Shown here one piece after another: positions 1-5,711 of a stretch of 8,598 nucleotides of DNA. The stretch covers positions 1-8,598 of the forward strand of contig JAICVV010000065.1 in assembly GCA_025935155.1 (NCBI GenBank), written 5' to 3'. Source of the stretch: Alphaproteobacteria bacterium (GTDB lineage Bacteria > Pseudomonadota > Alphaproteobacteria > Micropepsales > Micropepsaceae). The notes beneath the pieces were generated by a model. It searched no databases. It was not told where the DNA came from and saw only the letters and a list, made by a program, of their open reading frames with translations. The position numbers and the translations under genes were made by a program. Every line of letters starts with the position of its first letter. The first letter of the stretch is position 1.

Positions 1-27
1 GGCATCGCGCTGGAAACGGCGTAACGG

Positions 28-615
28 TCAGCGCTGAAACTGCACCAGCGGCTGGTGATCGTTGCTGGAATTGATGCAGGGCAGCCCGAGATTCGCGGTG
101 GGCTTGTCGACATCGCAGGGCTTTTCCATCGGCACAAACGGCGCGTTGCGTTTCGCGATCACCGCATCGTAGGGCGAGGGCTTCGCCGGCCCTAGTGTCA
201 GTGCCGGGCCTTCCTGCCCGTTCCACTTGTTTTCGAGGCAGTGCGCTTTCTCTTTCGGAGAGAGGCGCTCGTAATAGGCGCCGCTGCAATTGTAGAGGTA
301 GCGGCCGAGCGCCCGGATATCGCCCTGCTGGTCCTGCGGCTGCGGCGTGGGCTGCGGCGCCGCCTCGATCGCGGGCGGCGTGATGGCGTGCGGCGCTTCC
401 TCCGGCCGGATGAGGGTGGGCGGCGCGATCGCTGGCTGCTCCGGTTTTCCGGCCGGTGGCGTTACCGGCAGGGTGACGGTGATCTCGCGTGTGCCCAGAG
501 CCTGCTGCAGAAGGTGTGGCTGAAACGCCGCCAGCAACGCTAGCAGCACGAGAATATGAAGGAGCAGAACAGCGGCGCCTGTCGCGGCGCGGCGCATGCG
601 CAACTCTGCTGTCAT
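28..615 (-). CDS. Membrane-anchored proline-rich protein with four cysteines, function unknown
   Basis: A 195-residue protein I cannot assign to a named family. Seen: a short basic N-terminus (RMRRA), one hydrophobic segment at about residues 12-31, a Pro/Ala/Gln-rich stretch at about 49-95, then a compact C-terminal part with cysteines at 110, 126, 167 and 180. This layout (cytoplasmic tip, single membrane anchor, proline-rich spacer, periplasmic domain) resembles the N-terminal half of TonB-like proteins, but I see no TonB C-terminal fold. Four cysteines in the presumed periplasmic part could form two disulphides; this is inference. The ATG start is well supported: GGAG lies five bases upstream of it. 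It is divergent from the DUF2244 gene with a 131-bp gap. The coding call is firm; the function is open. Confidence 0.8.
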   Translation of the reverse strand: MTAELRMRRAATGAAVLLLHILVLLALLAAFQPHLLQQALGTREITVTLPVTPPAGKPEQPAIAPPTLIRPEEAPHAITPPAIEAAPQPTPQPQDQQGDIRALGRYLYNCSGAYYERLSPKEKAHCLENKWNGQEGPALTLGPAKPSPYDAVIAKRNAPFVPMEKPCDVDKPTANLGLPCINSSNDHQPLVQFQR

Positions 616-746
616 CTGCTCTCCGTGGTGGCCGGCCCTCCCCGAATGCCTGCCGTTGGGGTAATGTATGCGATCCGGTTGGCCGGCGGAACCGTCATGC
701 AGCGCGGCGCTTCTCCTTCTATCCGGATGCGCCTATCTTTTCTGTC
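616..746. promoter_or_regulatory. Divergent intergenic region, likely holds two promoters
   Basis: This 131-bp gap separates two genes that point away from each other, so promoters for both should lie here. I see no convincing sigma-70 pair. The best minus-strand candidate is a TACATT -10-like box (plus positions 663-668), but the matching -35 is poor. The ribosome binding site for the minus gene (GGAG) sits at its left edge. For the plus gene no good Shine-Dalgarno is visible. The call rests on gene orientation only. Confidence 0.3.
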
Positions 747-1244
747 ATGAACGCTACCGCCGATCCCGTATTTCTGGATGCCGTTCTCCGGCCGAACCCG
801 CCGATGAGTACCGGCGTCTTGAGAATCATTCTGGCCGTTGTAGCGGCCGCCAATCTGGCTTTCGCTATCGGGTTCATGCTGCGCGGCGCGTGGCCCATCG
901 CGCCGTTCATGGGGCTGGATGTGGCATTGCTGGCATGGGCGCTGCGGGCGAGCCGGCTCGCGGCGCAGGCTTACGAGCACATTCGGCTGACAGCGGCTGA
1001 ACTCCTCATCGACACGCACCCGGCGCGTGGGCCCGCCAAAGAAGTCACACTGAACCCGTATTGGGTGAGCGTGCATCTCGACCGGACAGACGAGCAGCCG
1101 CGAAAACTGACCTTGCGAAGCCACGGCAAACAGCTGCAGGTCGGATCGTTTCTCGATCCCGCTTCACGGCTTTCCTTTGCCGGCTTATTGCGTAACGCAT
1201 TGGAGCGGGCGCGGCGCTGGGATGCGCAAAGCGCCGCTCAGTAG
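747..1244 (+). CDS. DUF2244 family integral membrane protein
   Basis: A 165-residue protein that matches the DUF2244 family as I know it from proteobacteria. Seen: an N-terminal segment ending in LRPNPPMS, two membrane helices at about 26-44 and 50-68 separated by the family-typical GAWP turn, then FMGLDV, a YEHIRL segment, and the signature NPYWVSV at about 103-109. The C-terminal part ([14 protein letters not shown]) is the usual soluble end of the family. No biochemical function is established for the family. I chose the ATG at 747 because it gives the usual family length; the open frame extends upstream to 489, but that part has no family similarity and overlaps the divergent gene. Its stop overlaps the stop of truA on the other strand by 7 bp. 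Confidence 0.9.
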   Translation: MNATADPVFLDAVLRPNPPMSTGVLRIILAVVAAANLAFAIGFMLRGAWPIAPFMGLDVALLAWALRASRLAAQAYEHIRLTAAELLIDTHPARGPAKEVTLNPYWVSVHLDRTDEQPRKLTLRSHGKQLQVGSFLDPASRLSFAGLLRNALERARRWDAQSAAQ

Positions 1245-1975
1245 TCCACGCGAACCAGATACAATCCTTCCGGCGGCGCGACCGGCCCACACCGCGCGCG
1301 ATCCTTTGCCTCCAATGCTGCGGTCACATCGGCAGGTTGCCATTTGCCTTCCCCTACCAGCTTGAGCGAACCCACCATCGAGCGCACCTGATTATGCAGG
1401 AACGAGCGGGCACGCGCCTCAACATGAATTTCGTTGCCGGCGCGACGCACGTCCAATCGGTCAAGGGTTTTGACCGGCGACTTTGCCTGGCACTCGCTGG
1501 AACGGAATGTCGTGAAGTCATGCTGTCCCACCAGAAATTGCGCGGCTTCATGCATGGCCCTGGCATCCAGGTTGCGCATCAGGTGCCACACGCGGCCGCG
1601 GTCCAGCGCGGGCGGACTTCGTCGGCACAGGATGCGATAAAAATAGGTGCGCGCAGTTGCGGAGAAGCGGGCGTGGAATTCGGGAGCCGCAATGGCTGCC
1701 TCGATCACCGCAATCGGAGCGGGACGCAAATGATAGTTCAGCGCATCGCGGACGCTGTCCGCCGCAAACGTTTTTTCAAGATCGAAGTGCGCCATCTGCC
1801 CCAGTGCGTGAACGCCCGCATCGGTGCGGCCGGCGCCCGTCACCGTCACGGTTTCAGACGATAACCTGAAGATCGCTTGCTCCAGTGCAGCCTGAACGGA
1901 CGGCCCGTTCTCCTGCCGCTGCCATCCCGCAAACGGCGCACCATCGTATTCGAGAAGAATGCGGTAGCGCGGCAT
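1238..1975 (-). CDS. truA: tRNA pseudouridine(38-40) synthase TruA
   Basis: TruA converts uridines 38, 39 and 40 in the tRNA anticodon stem-loop to pseudouridine in the cytoplasm. The 245-residue product has the whole family layout: start [18 protein letters not shown], the catalytic motif GRTDAGVHA with the catalytic aspartate at residue 52, the RTYFYRIL strand at about 109-116, HDFTTFRS at about 152-159, [11 protein letters not shown] at about 192-202, and the PPEGLYL end at about 234-240. Length is slightly below the E. coli protein. The frame opens 14 codons further upstream, but that start would lie inside plsC and the added residues are not family-like, so I start at MPRYR. Only four bases separate it from the plsC stop, so it is probably the last gene of the ftsE operon. 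In many alphaproteobacteria truA sits elsewhere (near fmt/def), so this placement may be lineage-specific. Confidence 0.96.
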   Translation of the reverse strand: MPRYRILLEYDGAPFAGWQRQENGPSVQAALEQAIFRLSSETVTVTGAGRTDAGVHALGQMAHFDLEKTFAADSVRDALNYHLRPAPIAVIEAAIAAPEFHARFSATARTYFYRILCRRSPPALDRGRVWHLMRNLDARAMHEAAQFLVGQHDFTTFRSSECQAKSPVKTLDRLDVRRAGNEIHVEARARSFLHNQVRSMVGSLKLVGEGKWQPADVTAALEAKDRARCGPVAPPEGLYLVRVDY

Positions 1976-1979
1976 CCGA

Positions 1980-2720
1980 TTACCGCTTATTCGCGAGGAG
2001 TTCGCTACCCTCGGCAACCAGTTTCGCCGTGGCTGCTTCGATCCGCTCTTGCAGCAGTTGCATGAACTCCGCGCGCGTCAATCCCGCTGGAATCGGCTCC
2101 AGAAATTCTACCACGATGCGGCCCGGTCTTTTGATAAACCCCATGGGTCCAGTCCAGAACAGCCCAGAATTAAGCGCAACCGGAACGCATGACACGTCCA
2201 GCAAACCGTAGAGTCCAGCGACTCCCGGCTTATAGTCCGGCGCGGCACCGGGTTTCCGCCGTGTGCCCTCTGGAAAGATAAGGATTGGCCGGCCAGCCGC
2301 GATAGCCTTCTTCGCCGCTTGCGCCATCTTGCGCAAGGCACCTGCCTGTCCGGCGCGGTCGATTGGAATCACACCGGCTTTGGCGATGTACCAGCCGTAG
2401 AATGGGACGCGCAGCAACTCGCGCTTCAGCACGGCGGCGGGATCCCAGATGGTGACGTAAAGCCCCATCGTGTCCCACATGCTCATATGCTTGGACGCGA
2501 CCAGCACGGGTCCGCTTGGCACCTCGCCCCGTATTTCATAATCGAGACCGGCAATGAATTTCAGTCCGGCGAAAACCGCACGCGACCAGAGTCTGGAAGC
2601 TCGAACCATCGCGCGGCGAGGAAGCACCAACGCGGGCAACACAACGATGTAAACGAGGACCGTGACGGCAACGAACCAGATCGCAAACAGAGCAGACCGG
2701 AGTATCGTGGCGAAAGACAC
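1980..2720 (-). CDS. plsC: 1-acyl-sn-glycerol-3-phosphate acyltransferase (PlsC/LPLAT family)
   Basis: Predicted to acylate lysophosphatidic acid at the sn-2 position to make phosphatidic acid at the inner face of the cytoplasmic membrane. The 246-residue protein has an N-terminal membrane segment (about 10-33) and the four acyltransferase blocks: motif I HMSMWD (HX4D, His78/Asp83), block II around [11 protein letters not shown] with VIPIDR at 117-122, block III FPEGTR at 149-154, and block [10 protein letters not shown] at about 179-186. Start is GTG at 2720, three bases after the stop of the YdcF-like gene; there is no in-frame ATG close by and the membrane segment requires this start. Family assignment is secure; exact acyl-acceptor choice is inferred. 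It lies between the YdcF-like gene and truA in one transcription unit. Confidence 0.93.
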   Translation of the reverse strand: MSFATILRSALFAIWFVAVTVLVYIVVLPALVLPRRAMVRASRLWSRAVFAGLKFIAGLDYEIRGEVPSGPVLVASKHMSMWDTMGLYVTIWDPAAVLKRELLRVPFYGWYIAKAGVIPIDRAGQAGALRKMAQAAKKAIAAGRPILIFPEGTRRKPGAAPDYKPGVAGLYGLLDVSCVPVALNSGLFWTGPMGFIKRPGRIVVEFLEPIPAGLTRAEFMQLLQERIEAATAKLVAEGSELLANKR

Positions 2721-2723
2721 GGG

Positions 2724-3341
2724 CTAGCCGCGCCGCTTATCCGCGCCGCTGTCGCGCGAAACGAATCGGTCAATGACGAGACTTGCCAGATACTTCGCGT
2801 ATTCCGCATGCAGCAGCCGCACCGCATGCGGATTTCGCCACCATTTCGCGAAGTCTATTCCTTCCGGCTCCACGGGATAGGGAATGAGCTTAACGTTCGG
2901 CATGTCCGCGGAAAATTCGGTGAGGCTCCGCGGCATGTGATAGTTCGCGGTCACCAGAATGAGGCTGTGAAACCCGTTCGCGCGCATCCAGCGAGCCGCC
3001 TCCACCGCATTCTCCCGCGTGTCTTCCGCGGCAAAGTCGAGATCGGCGCAGCAGTCGAATTTCGGGCCGCCATGCGCGATCAGTTTGATTTCCGGCTTGG
3101 TGATCGACGGATGAACGCCGGTAATAAGCAGGCGCTTCGCCTTGCCTTCCTCCAACAGGCGGACGGCGGTGTCGAGGCGGGAATCGCCGCCTGTGAGCGT
3201 CACAATGGCGTCCGCCTTCCCCACCGAAACCGCGCGGTGCGGCAACGTCATCGCGAAGGCCAGAAATCCCAGGCAGTAGACGAGGATTGCCCCAAGCACG
3301 ATCCGGCCGATGAAGGCGAGAGATTTTCTCAGCGTCTCCAA
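2724..3341 (-). CDS. YdcF/ElyC family (DUF218) envelope protein
   Basis: A 205-residue DUF218 protein with one N-terminal membrane helix (about 9-31) followed by the extracytoplasmic DUF218 domain. Seen: DAIVTLTGGDSRLDTA (strand-loop start of the domain, about 44-59), RLLITGVH, the AEDTRENA motif at about 105-112, and TANYHMPRS at about 131-139, whose His and Arg are typical of the family. E. coli ElyC is linked to envelope integrity and undecaprenyl-phosphate/peptidoglycan metabolism; SanA is a relative. The same role here is inference. The frame stays open far upstream to 3656, but that part is antisense-free overlap with ftsX in another frame and is not family-like. No in-frame ATG exists between the ftsX stop and the helix; the best start is TTG at 3341, preceded by a GGTGGGG stretch. 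That start is moderately sure. The gene sits 74 bases after ftsX and three bases before plsC. Confidence 0.88.
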   Translation of the reverse strand: METLRKSLAFIGRIVLGAILVYCLGFLAFAMTLPHRAVSVGKADAIVTLTGGDSRLDTAVRLLEEGKAKRLLITGVHPSITKPEIKLIAHGGPKFDCCADLDFAAEDTRENAVEAARWMRANGFHSLILVTANYHMPRSLTEFSADMPNVKLIPYPVEPEGIDFAKWWRNPHAVRLLHAEYAKYLASLVIDRFVSRDSGADKRRG

Positions 3342-3415
3342 TCCGGCCCCACCGCTTGCTTCGAATGCGCAACGCCCAACATACGATCCCAGAATAACAT
3401 CGGAAGACCAGCAAA

Positions 3416-4300
3416 TCAGTAGATGCGCGAAAGCGCTCCCAGCACGGAAAGACGCGCCGTCAGCAGCGCAATCCAGCCTGCCACTACCGGCACTGTAATC
3501 AACCAGGCAAGTTCCGAAAGATGTAAGCCAATCGGCGGCAAAAACGGCACTACCTCGAAGCCCACCAGTTCTGCGCCTGTCCCTGCCAGATAAATCAGCG
3601 CCGCCAATCCGGCGCCGATGGTCGCAGCGATCACCGCCGCTATGAAATAATGCCACTCGAAAGCGCGCGCAATAAATCCCGAATGCGCTCCGATCTGGTG
3701 CAAAAGCTCCACGATTTCGCGATGTGCTTCTAGACCTGCCCGCGTAGCAAACGACACAGTTGCGGCGGTGGCCAGAGCGACAAGCAACAAGACGCCGTAC
3801 GCGGACCAGATGATGCCGTCAGCCAGTGCACGCAAGCGCGAAAGCCAGCGCGTATGATCGTCCAGAAAGGAATCCGGAGCCGCCGATCTCAGCCGGCTGT
3901 GCAACCGCGCGACATCGAGCGAAGCCCCCGGCGCTATTTCTGCATCCAGCAGGCGCGGAACAGGAAGATCGGCAATCAGCGCATCGGAACCGAGCCACGG
4001 CTTGATCAGCGTCAGTGTCTCCTGTTCGGAAATGAGAGCTGCATGGGCAATCCCTGGCGTGCTACGAAGCACGGCAAGCGCGCCATCAATTTCCCGATTC
4101 AGCGACCTATGGGAATTTTCGGGCGGTAAAATCTGCACGGTGATGCGGCCCGCAAGTCCCGTCCGCCAGGTCGCCGCGGCGCGCTCGGCGATCAGCGATG
4201 CACCAAGCGCCAAAGCCGCGAGGAAAGCCATCACGGCGATCACGACATCCAGCGAAATCGCGCCTTTGTCCCGCGGCATGATGCGCGTATTCGGATTCAC
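3416..4300 (-). CDS. ftsX: Cell division protein FtsX (ABC permease subunit)
   Basis: FtsX is the membrane partner of the FtsE ATPase; the pair acts at the division septum and activates peptidoglycan hydrolysis through periplasmic partners. The 294-residue protein shows the FtsX topology: a short cytoplasmic N-terminus, helix 1 at about 18-38, a periplasmic domain of about 125 residues (39-162), then three helices at about 163-186, 216-240 and 264-283. Between helices 2 and 3 is the conserved cytoplasmic stretch with REIVELLHQIGAHSGFIARAF, the part that contacts FtsE in this family. The N-terminal tail is much shorter than in E. coli FtsX. The start is GTG, overlapping the ftsE stop in a GTGA arrangement (4 bp), a strong sign of translational coupling. 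Confidence 0.94.
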   Translation of the reverse strand: MNPNTRIMPRDKGAISLDVVIAVMAFLAALALGASLIAERAAATWRTGLAGRITVQILPPENSHRSLNREIDGALAVLRSTPGIAHAALISEQETLTLIKPWLGSDALIADLPVPRLLDAEIAPGASLDVARLHSRLRSAAPDSFLDDHTRWLSRLRALADGIIWSAYGVLLLVALATAATVSFATRAGLEAHREIVELLHQIGAHSGFIARAFEWHYFIAAVIAATIGAGLAALIYLAGTGAELVGFEVVPFLPPIGLHLSELAWLITVPVVAGWIALLTARLSVLGALSRIY

Positions 4301-4968
4301 GCAACAGGGCTCCGCAATTCGATCACCCGTCCTTCCACAAGCCGCATTTCGCGCGCCCGCGCGCTTTCGATCAGGCTACGGTCGTGGGTCGCAATCAGCA
4401 CTGTCGTGCCAAGTTTGTTGAGCTCTTCGAACAAGCGAATCAGCCGCTGGCCCATATCCGGATCGACATTGCCCGTCGGTTCGTCCGCGAGCAAAAGGTC
4501 CGGCCGCGCGACAACTGCACGCGCAATGGCAACTCTCTGTTGCTCACCGCCGGAGAGTGTGGACGGACTTGCGGACAAGCGGGTTCCCAATCCTACCCAG
4601 GAAAGCAGCTCTTCCACATCCCGCTTAAAGTTGGGTGCTTCCCGCCCGGCGATCCGCAGCGGCAAAGCCACGTTGTCAAAAGCGGAAAGGTGATTGAGCA
4701 ACCGGAAGTCCTGAAATACGACCCCGATACGGCGGCGGAGCGCAGGTAGCTGCGCGCGGGGTATTCTGGAAGGGTTGACGCCGAAGAGGCTGATCAGTCC
4801 GCGCGAGGGCGCCTCGGCCAGGTACATCAGCTTCAACAACGTCGATTTGCCGGCGCCCGACGGGCCTGTGAGGAAGGTAAACGATCCGGGATCGAGCGTG
4901 AACGTCACATCGCGCAGGATTTCCGGCCCTGGGCCATATCGCATGCCGACATTTTCGAAGCGCACCAT
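4297..4968 (-). CDS. ftsE: Cell division ATP-binding protein FtsE
   Basis: Cytoplasmic ATPase of the FtsEX complex; ATP hydrolysis drives the FtsX change that switches on septal cell-wall hydrolases. The 223-residue protein has all ABC motifs: Walker A GPSGAGKST (35-43), Q-loop VFQDFRLL with Gln86, signature LSGGEQQR (138-145), Walker B LLLADEPTGNVD with Glu163, and H-loop ATHD with His195. FRLL after the Q-loop and PTGNVDP after Walker B are typical of FtsE rather than of other small ABC ATPases. The start MVRFENVGMRYG is the usual FtsE N-terminus; the reading frame stays open upstream as far as 5418, but that part lies antisense to the zinc-ribbon gene. No strong Shine-Dalgarno is visible. 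A second in-frame ATG at 5007 would add 13 residues and is less likely. First gene of the five-gene minus-strand run. Confidence 0.96.
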   Translation of the reverse strand: MVRFENVGMRYGPGPEILRDVTFTLDPGSFTFLTGPSGAGKSTLLKLMYLAEAPSRGLISLFGVNPSRIPRAQLPALRRRIGVVFQDFRLLNHLSAFDNVALPLRIAGREAPNFKRDVEELLSWVGLGTRLSASPSTLSGGEQQRVAIARAVVARPDLLLADEPTGNVDPDMGQRLIRLFEELNKLGTTVLIATHDRSLIESARAREMRLVEGRVIELRSPVA

Positions 4969-5055
4969 TTGCGAATAACCATAGCGGGAACCATCCGCGC
5001 GCAACATGCTTGCCGCTGTGCATAGCTGATCAAGCTCCGGGCTGGCGACATAGCC
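4969..5055. promoter_or_regulatory. Divergent ftsE / zinc-ribbon gene promoter region
   Basis: These 87 bp must carry the promoter for the ftsE operon (minus) and for the zinc-ribbon gene (plus). No strong sigma-70 consensus is seen. On the minus strand TTGCGC followed after 15 bases by TATGGT is a possible but short-spaced pair that would leave almost no leader before ftsE. TTGATC with AGCATG 17 bases later is an alternative. Based mainly on orientation. Confidence 0.35.
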
Positions 5056-5442
5056 ATGATTGTGACCTGTCCCCAATGCGCCACCCGCTACAGGATTGCG
5101 GAAGGCAAATTGCCGCCCGGTGGAAGAACGGTCCGGTGCAAAAAGTGCGGTCATGCCTGGGACCAGCAGCCCGATGCGGTTCATGCAGCGGGCGAGCGAA
5201 TCGTAGGAGTGAAAACCAGCTCCAATGTCTCCGGCCCGCGGGCGGAACGCACGCAATTTGTGCGTCCCAAGGGTCAGGCGCCCGCTGTGCTTGCCGCCTC
5301 TCTCGGGCTGGCGGCGGTTGTGGCGCTGCTCGTCTGGGGACTGGTTCACTACCGTGGTGTGGTGGTCCGGGTCTGGCCTCATGCAGAAGCGCTCTACAAG
5401 ACCATCGGGATTTCTCAAAAGCCGAAGGGGTCGTCACTTTGA
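5056..5442 (+). CDS. MJ0042-type zinc-ribbon membrane protein
   Basis: A 128-residue protein that starts directly with a zinc ribbon: Cys5-X2-Cys8 and Cys28-X2-Cys31, with the family-typical sequence CPQCATRYRI and VRCKKCGHAW between and around them. This matches the MJ0042 / zinc_ribbon_5 N-terminal domain. A polar linker (about 36-75) leads to one membrane helix (about 77-97), followed by a short tail (98-128) with a WPHAEALY stretch. Such proteins stand next to ftsE in many alphaproteobacteria as I recall; their role is unknown. The ribbon would lie in the cytoplasm if the helix follows the positive-inside rule, but the tail is also basic, so topology is not certain. ATG at 5056 gives the exact family N-terminus. 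No clear Shine-Dalgarno. It converges on the TIGR02302 gene across a 269-bp gap. Confidence 0.9.
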   Translation: MIVTCPQCATRYRIAEGKLPPGGRTVRCKKCGHAWDQQPDAVHAAGERIVGVKTSSNVSGPRAERTQFVRPKGQAPAVLAASLGLAAVVALLVWGLVHYRGVVVRVWPHAEALYKTIGISQKPKGSSL

Positions 5443-5540
5443 AAAGATGAGGTCATCGGCACGACATCCACATCAGATGACGAAAGCATATGAGAGGTTT
5501 GTGGAGAAGATCGCCTCATTCTGGCGGTTCAAAGAAAACC

Positions 5541-5581
5541 AAAAAAATCTTTGGGGAACCGGCTCCAGACAGGACCGTTCC
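5541..5581 (-). terminator. Candidate intrinsic terminator for the lysA-TIGR02302 transcript
   Basis: On the minus strand a hairpin is formed by 5581-5572 with 5566-5555: GGAAC pairs with GTTCC, GG with CC and TCC with GGA, with two single-base bulges and a 5-base loop. It is followed, after seven bases, by a run of seven T (plus 5541-5547). Stem and T-run are directly visible. The seven-base gap before the T-run is longer than usual, so the call is tentative. It lies about 130 bases past the TIGR02302 stop. Confidence 0.4.
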
Positions 5582-5587
5582 TTCGGT

Positions 5588-5624
5588 GATTGCCGCCGAT
5601 CAGCCCCTCCGCGATGCGGCAATC
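5588..5624. repeat. Inverted repeat, 9-bp perfect stem
   Basis: GATTGCCGC at 5588-5596 is the exact reverse complement of GCGGCAATC at 5616-5624, with a 19-base loop. It lies in the convergent gap between the zinc-ribbon and TIGR02302 genes. No T-run follows on either strand, so it is not a standard intrinsic terminator by itself; it may add to transcript 3'-end structure. Confidence 0.5.
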
Positions 5625-5628
5625 CCGG

Positions 5629-5675
5629 GGGCGGCTCCGTTAATACAATTGTCTCTCCGCATAGTGGAGCCGCCC
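5629..5675. repeat. Inverted repeat, 10-bp perfect GC-rich stem
   Basis: GGGCGGCTCC at 5629-5638 is the exact reverse complement of GGAGCCGCCC at 5666-5675, separated by 27 bases; a G-T pair can add to either end. The loop holds the palindrome ACAATTGT (5645-5652) and a smaller CTCC/GGAG pairing. It starts 36 bases beyond the TIGR02302 stop and is 186 bases beyond the zinc-ribbon stop. It could act as a bidirectional 3'-end structure; no T-run follows directly. Confidence 0.5.
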
Positions 5676-5711
5676 TTCTGGGCCCTGTCGAAGGCGGCCG
5701 GAACTCTCCAG

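Noticed and set aside
1..27. Possible end of a plus-strand gene (frame 1 stops at TAA 22-24) or start of a minus-strand gene (ATG at 5-3)
   Set aside because: Fewer than ten codons are visible in either reading, so nothing can be identified.
489..746. Extension of the DUF2244 frame upstream of 747
   Set aside because: It overlaps the 5' end of the divergent gene and has no similarity to the family; the family length fits the ATG at 747.
612..1124. 170-codon minus-strand open frame opposite the DUF2244 gene
   Set aside because: Arg/Pro/Gln-rich with no recognisable domain; shadow of the DUF2244 coding strand.
2319..3422. 367-codon plus-strand open frame opposite plsC and the YdcF-like gene
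   Set aside because: No family-like motifs, many His/Arg/Gln codons typical of an antisense frame, and two well-supported genes lie on the other strand.
3342..3656. Extension of the YdcF-like frame upstream by 105 codons
   Set aside because: It lies inside ftsX in another frame, has no domain similarity, and would place the membrane helix unusually far from the N-terminus.
4969..5418. Extension of the ftsE frame upstream by 150 codons
   Set aside because: It is antisense to the zinc-ribbon gene, and FtsE proteins begin at the MVRFENVG-like position.
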